NCBI RefSeq assembly: GCF_030412915.1
Contig: NZ_JAUHJR010000001.1
Location: forward strand, 496,001-560,000
DNA: 64,000 nucleotides
Direction: 5' to 3'
Origin: Nocardioides abyssi
GTDB lineage: Bacteria > Actinomycetota > Actinomycetes > Propionibacteriales > Nocardioidaceae
Below are positions 62,258 through 64,000 of this stretch, piece after piece. The translations under genes and the position numbers were made by a program. Numbering within the stretch: the first letter of the stretch is position 1; each line of letters begins with the position of its first letter. The notes beneath the pieces are model-generated. The model saw only the letters and a list, made by a program, of their open reading frames with translations. It was not told the origin of the DNA and searched no databases.

Positions 62258-62303
62258 CTCGTGCTGCTGAGCGTGCGCTCTGGCGCTCGCTGGGCAGCAC
62301 GAG
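62258..62303. terminator. Two-tier hairpin between convergent genes
   Basis: Outer arms CTCGTGCTGC / GCAGCACGAG (10 pairs) enclose a second stem GAGCG / CGCTC. The structure lies between the convergent MMPL and methyltransferase genes and can act in both directions. No T-run follows. Confidence 0.65.
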
Positions 62304-62356
62304 GCCGGATCGGGCCGGCAGGATCCGACCGATGGGTCAGACGGTCGGTCAGCAGG

Positions 62357-63013
62357 TCAGTCGGACTCGGGGTTCCAGGTCTTCTTCGCGACGAGCAGCC
62401 CGTCACCGACGGGGAGCATCAGGCTCACCAGGTCGGGGTGCTCGACGACGGCGCGGCCGAGGTCGCGGATGGCGACGGTCTCCTCGTCGCGCTGGGCCGG
62501 GTCGGCCACGCGGTCGTGCCACAGCGCGTTGTCGAAGGCCACCACGCCGCCGGGGCGCAGCAGGCGCAGTGCCTCGGTGAGGTAGGCGGCGTACTCGCGC
62601 TTGTCGCCGTCGCAGAAGACCAGGTCGTAGTGGCCGTCGGTGAGCCGGGGGAGCACGTCGAGAGCGGCGCCGGAGATGGTGCGGGCGCGCTGGCTGGCGA
62701 TGCCGGCCTCGGTGTAGGACTGACGCGCGAGGCGCTGGTGCTCGGTCTCGATGTCGACGGTGGTGAGCACGCCGTCGCCGCGCATGCCGCGCAGCATCCA
62801 CAGGCCGGAGACGCCGGTGCCGGTGCCGATCTCGACCACCGCGCGGGCGTCGAGGACGGAGGCGAGGAAGCGCAAGGCTGCGCCGGCGCCGGGGCCGACC
62901 GGGACCACCCCCACCTCCTGGGCGCGGGCGCGCGCCGCGGCGAGGACCTCGTCCTCGGCCACGAACTCCTCGGCATAGCTCCAGCTGGCAGCACTCACCG
63001 GCGTCGTCGTCAC
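62357..63013 (-). CDS. Class I SAM-dependent O-methyltransferase
   Basis: This is a 218-residue protein of the catechol O-methyltransferase-like family. [16 protein letters not shown] near residue 60 is the SAM loop, with [15 protein letters not shown] after it. [14 protein letters not shown] near 135 gives the metal Asp, and [17 protein letters not shown] near 155 the second metal site. It matches the place of Rv1220c, next to and divergent from sigE. The GTG start at 63013 is leaderless, with minus-strand TAGGTT 6 bases upstream. The substrate is unknown. Confidence 0.9.
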   Translation of the reverse strand: MTTTPVSAASWSYAEEFVAEDEVLAAARARAQEVGVVPVGPGAGAALRFLASVLDARAVVEIGTGTGVSGLWMLRGMRGDGVLTTVDIETEHQRLARQSYTEAGIASQRARTISGAALDVLPRLTDGHYDLVFCDGDKREYAAYLTEALRLLRPGGVVAFDNALWHDRVADPAQRDEETVAIRDLGRAVVEHPDLVSLMLPVGDGLLVAKKTWNPESD

Positions 63014-63019
63014 CGGGCG

Positions 63020-63025
63020 AACCTA
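63020..63025 (-). promoter_or_regulatory. -10 element TAGGTT, leaderless promoter of the methyltransferase gene
   Basis: On the minus strand TAGGTT ends 6 bases before GTG 63013, with no ribosome-binding site. Confidence 0.45.
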
Positions 63026-63061
63026 CCGCGCCGCGAGCCCGGGCATCACCCGGCGCACCCG

Positions 63062-63087
63062 GGAACGTCGAGACGTGCCCGCGCGTT
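63062..63087 (+). promoter_or_regulatory. ECF-type promoter GGAAC-N17-CGTT before sigE
   Basis: GGAAC (63062-63066) and CGTT (63084-63087) are separated by 17 bases. This is the common ECF sigma-factor promoter form in actinobacteria. Transcription would start near 63094, about 85 bases before sigE. It suggests that SigE, or another ECF factor such as SigH, drives sigE. Confidence 0.6.
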
Positions 63088-63178
63088 GGCAGGGACGTGG
63101 GCGACCGGCTCACAGGGATCTCTCAGCGAACGCACCTACGGTGAGGGGGACGCAGTGGTCAGGTGGAGAGGGACCGTC

Positions 63179-63796
63179 ATGGACGAGCGGGGCGCAGCAC
63201 CCGGTCCGGAGCAGGCCAGCACCCCCGGGGTGCCCACGTGGGACGAGGTCGTCGAGCAGCACTCTGACCGCGTCTACCGCCTGGCCTACCGGCTGACCGG
63301 CAACCGCCACGACGCCGAGGACCTCACCCAGGAGGTCTTCGTGCGGGTCTTCCGCTCGCTGTCGGGCTACACGCCGGGCACGTTCGAGGGCTGGCTGCAC
63401 CGCATCACGACCAACCTCTTCCTCGACCAGGCCCGCCGCAAGCAGCGCATCCGCTTCGACGCGCTCTCCGACGAGCGGGCCGACCGGCTGACGAGCGCGT
63501 CGCCGGCACCCGAGGCGGCGTACGCCGACCAGCGCTTCGACGACGACGTGGAGCGCGCCCTGGCCACCCTGCCGCCCGACTTCCGCGCCGCGGTCGTGCT
63601 GTGCGACGTCGAGGGCCTCTCCTACGAGGAGATCGCCGAGATCCTCGGCGCCAAGCTCGGCACGGTCCGCTCCCGCATCCACCGCGGCCGCGCGATGCTG
63701 CGCAAGGCGCTCGCGCACCGGGCGCCCGCCGACGGCCGGCAGCGGTACTCCGGCCCCGTCGGCCACGACGCCCTCGTCCCCGGCGGCGAGCGGTGA
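63179..63796 (+). CDS. sigE: RNA polymerase ECF sigma factor SigE
   Basis: This is a 205-residue group 4 sigma factor. Region 2 has [20 protein letters not shown] near residue 30, then [11 protein letters not shown] and [20 protein letters not shown] near 68 (-10 recognition). Region 4 has [20 protein letters not shown] near 135 and [20 protein letters not shown] (-35 helix-turn-helix). ATG 63179 has GGAG upstream; an in-frame GTG at 63155 is an alternative. Order O-methyltransferase, sigE, anti-sigma equals M. tuberculosis Rv1220c-Rv1222, where SigE answers envelope stress. Confidence 0.93.
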   Translation: MDERGAAPGPEQASTPGVPTWDEVVEQHSDRVYRLAYRLTGNRHDAEDLTQEVFVRVFRSLSGYTPGTFEGWLHRITTNLFLDQARRKQRIRFDALSDERADRLTSASPAPEAAYADQRFDDDVERALATLPPDFRAAVVLCDVEGLSYEEIAEILGAKLGTVRSRIHRGRAMLRKALAHRAPADGRQRYSGPVGHDALVPGGER

Positions 63797-64000
63797 TGGG
63801 CCCGCTGATGGGTCCGCTGAGCGGCCACCTCGGCGCCAAGGTCAGCGCGCTCCTGGACGGCCAGCTGCCGGCCGACGAGGCCGAGCGCGCCTGGGCGCAC
63901 GTGCACACCTGCCACGCCTGCCGCGACCTCGTCGAGCGCGAGGGCTGGGTCAAGACCCGCCTGGTCGGCCTCTCGATGGGCGACTGCGGCGGGGCCCCCG
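63796..64000 (+). CDS. Anti-sigma factor with zinc-finger (RseA-like), start of gene
   Basis: The first 68 codons are visible; the gene runs past the window. ATG 63796 shares one base with the sigE stop. The sequence HLGAKVSALLDGQLPADEAE and then AHVHTCHACRDLVEREGW is a zf-HC2 anti-sigma domain with the H-x3-C-x2-C zinc motif. Such proteins hold their ECF sigma factor inactive until stress releases it. It corresponds to Rv1222 (RseA) by position. Whether it has a membrane helix cannot be seen. Confidence 0.85.
   Translation, partial: MGPLMGPLSGHLGAKVSALLDGQLPADEAERAWAHVHTCHACRDLVEREGWVKTRLVGLSMGDCGGAP

Overview
The window is very GC-rich, and nearly every base is coding. Many genes start with GTG, overlap as ATGA, or sit 6-8 bases after a -10 hexamer (leaderless). 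It carries mycothiol biosynthesis (mshB), a DUF222/HNH endonuclease gene, F420-type enzymes and a family of GGTTGAGG...CTCGAAACC palindromic repeats. Together these point to an actinobacterium of the Nocardioidaceae, most likely Nocardioides or a close relative. This is inferred from gene content and gene order; no search was run.

Layout. (1) 1-9.4 kb: a catabolic block. It begins with the end of a sugar-type ABC transporter and runs through two SDR dehydrogenases, a zinc alcohol dehydrogenase, a nitroreductase, two acetoacetate-decarboxylase-like proteins and a TetR regulator. Two nested perfect palindromes separate this from an acyl-CoA dehydrogenase/phosphotransferase pair. (2) 9.4-16.4 kb: four signalling kinases (membrane histidine kinase, Ser/Thr kinase, PAS histidine kinase, hybrid histidine kinase) with no separate response regulator. 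(3) 16.7-20.5 kb: a molybdopterin oxidoreductase gene broken by an in-frame TAG, followed by a helical ferritin-like protein and a small membrane protein. (4) 20.5-33 kb: a variable region with DUF202 and thioesterase genes, an XRE/HEAT-type regulator, two large secreted Ig-like repeat proteins, an HNH endonuclease, and a tandem expansion of the palindromic repeat. The same repeat also lies inside one coding sequence, in frame. (5) 33-64 kb: a conserved backbone whose order resembles M. tuberculosis Rv1170-Rv1222: mshB, ferredoxin, dapC-like, dapD, dapE, LOG protein, DivIVA-like protein, DUF3117, O-methyltransferase, sigE, anti-sigma factor. Insertions relative to that order include VanW, two lipases, an RTX protein, an AI-2E family transporter, T-box-controlled ileS, a PaaX pair, pepA and an MMPL transporter.

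How the genes work together. dapC, dapD and dapE supply the succinylase branch of lysine and diaminopimelate synthesis. mshB makes the mycothiol precursor. ileS is controlled by uncharged tRNA-Ile through a T-box leader with an AUC specifier. sigE has an ECF-type promoter of its own and is followed by its probable anti-sigma factor, which is cut off by the window end. The first block probably imports and oxidises a carbohydrate-like or cyclic substrate, but its identity is not visible. No tRNA, rRNA, CRISPR array, transposase or phage gene was seen.
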